Assembly: GCA_006844765.1 (NCBI GenBank)
Contig: SPJV01000085.1
Coordinates: 1 to 6,422 of the forward strand
DNA length: 6,422 nucleotides
From: Alphaproteobacteria bacterium
GTDB taxonomy: Bacteria; Pseudomonadota; Alphaproteobacteria; UBA8366; Aestuariispiraceae
Direction: 5' to 3'
Shown one piece after another: positions 5,825-6,422 of the stretch. The notes beneath the pieces are model-generated. The model saw nothing but the letters and a program-made list of their open reading frames with translations, was not told the origin of the DNA and ran no database searches. Each line of letters begins with the position of its first letter. The first letter of the stretch is position 1. The position numbers and the translations under genes were made by a program.

Positions 5825-6422
5825 ATGGCGCTTCTTCTCGGAATTGATACGGGCGGTACCTATACGGACGCGGTGCTGTTTGATGATGTGGCGGGGCAGG
5901 TTCTTGCCTCTGCGAAATCACTGACGACCAAGCATGATCTATCCATCTGTGTCAGTCTGGCAACGAAGGCTGTCTTGGATCAGGCGGGGGTGGGAGATCG
6001 CGGGGCGATCAAGCTTGTTTCGCTCTCAACGACCTTGGCGACCAATGCTATCGTCGAACAGCATGGCTTTCCCGTTGGTTTGATCATGATTGGTCAGCCT
6101 AAGGAAGCGTTGGGCCGGGCTGGCCTTCGCGAAGCACTTGGCAGTGATCCGGTCCTTTTTGTGGATGGCGGGCACCGCACAGATGGCAAGGAACAGGCGC
6201 CTTTCGATGAAGCGGCGTTGAAACAGGGGCTGGAGAGCCTGAAGGGCAAAGCCTCTGCCTTTGCTGTTTGTGGGTTTTTCGCAGTTCGAAATCCGGAACA
6301 TGAGGTGAAGGCGCGTGAAATCCTGCGCCGGGAAACCGACTTGCCGGTAACCTGCGGGCATGAGCTTTCATCCGGCCTTGATGCCCCGCGCCGTGCCCTC
6401 ACAGCCCTTTTGAACGCGCGCC
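5825..6422 (+). CDS. Hydantoinase/5-oxoprolinase family protein (HyuA type), N-terminal part
   Basis: Only the first 199 residues are in the window; family members run to roughly 650-700, so the gene continues past base 6422. Relatives include N-methylhydantoinase A and 5-oxoprolinase subunits, which use ATP to open cyclic amides such as hydantoins or 5-oxoproline, and acetone carboxylase subunits. The actin-like phosphate-binding loop GIDTGGTYTDAV is at residues 6-17; relatives more often read GGTFTD. LSTTLATNAIVEQHG (67-81) corresponds to the 'HGTTVATNALLE' motif, and VCGFFAVRNPEHE (148-160) to the conserved 'S/A-NP-HE' block. HELSSGLDAPRRALTALLNA (179-198) matches the end of the N-terminal domain, where the fold passes to the second actin-like domain. 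ATG 5825 follows AGGAG at six bases. No HyuB-type partner is visible, and the substrate cannot be told from this part. Confidence 0.88.
   Translation, partial: MALLLGIDTGGTYTDAVLFDDVAGQVLASAKSLTTKHDLSICVSLATKAVLDQAGVGDRGAIKLVSLSTTLATNAIVEQHGFPVGLIMIGQPKEALGRAGLREALGSDPVLFVDGGHRTDGKEQAPFDEAALKQGLESLKGKASAFAVCGFFAVRNPEHEVKAREILRRETDLPVTCGHELSSGLDAPRRALTALLNAR

Noticed and set aside
5733..5921. Minus-strand frame across the chemoreceptor-hydantoinase gap
   Set aside because: It overlaps the start of a clear hydantoinase gene in antisense and gives a basic, repetitive translation typical of shadow frames.
6026..6402. Several overlapping minus-strand frames opposite the hydantoinase gene
   Set aside because: All are antisense shadows of a well-conserved coding frame, and none has a ribosome binding site or recognisable domain.

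Overview
The window reads as chromosomal DNA of an alphaproteobacterium, most likely Rhodospirillales-like. This is inferred from the style of the proteins: a soluble PAS chemoreceptor whose PAS domain carries the FHKNPAHQR block, an ArgE of the alphaproteobacterial M20 type, a small two-CBS protein and a single-chain hydantoinase/oxoprolinase. It also fits the moderate-to-high GC by eye. No tRNA, rRNA, CRISPR array, insertion sequence or phage structural gene is visible. Coding is dense and no gap exceeds 192 bases.

Left part (1-1957, + strand): the 3' end of a PAS-domain protein is followed four bases later by the first of two tandem paralogues of about 258 and 265 residues. Each paralogue has a CheY-like receiver fold in which the phosphoacceptor Asp is Gly and the conserved Thr/Ser and Lys are also lost. 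After it come a GPDRRR linker and a conserved C-terminal module of about 55 residues. This set looks like one operon for signalling that does not use phosphotransfer through these receivers. It is the most unusual content of the window.

Middle (2030-3754, + strand): argE, an M20 metallo-deacylase with every catalytic residue in place, preceded by a palindrome and a -24/-12-like element. Then a two-CBS-domain protein with its own strong ribosome binding site.

Right part: a minus-strand gene (4414-3776) for a protein distantly like M15 peptidases converges on the CBS gene and diverges from a soluble PAS chemoreceptor (4607-5710). The window ends inside a hydantoinase/oxoprolinase-like gene (from 5825).

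Two themes can be read: PAS-based sensing and chemotaxis (PAS fragment, twin pseudo-receivers, cytoplasmic MCP) and amide or cyclic-amide hydrolysis (ArgE, hydantoinase). Whether the themes are linked is not shown by the sequence.
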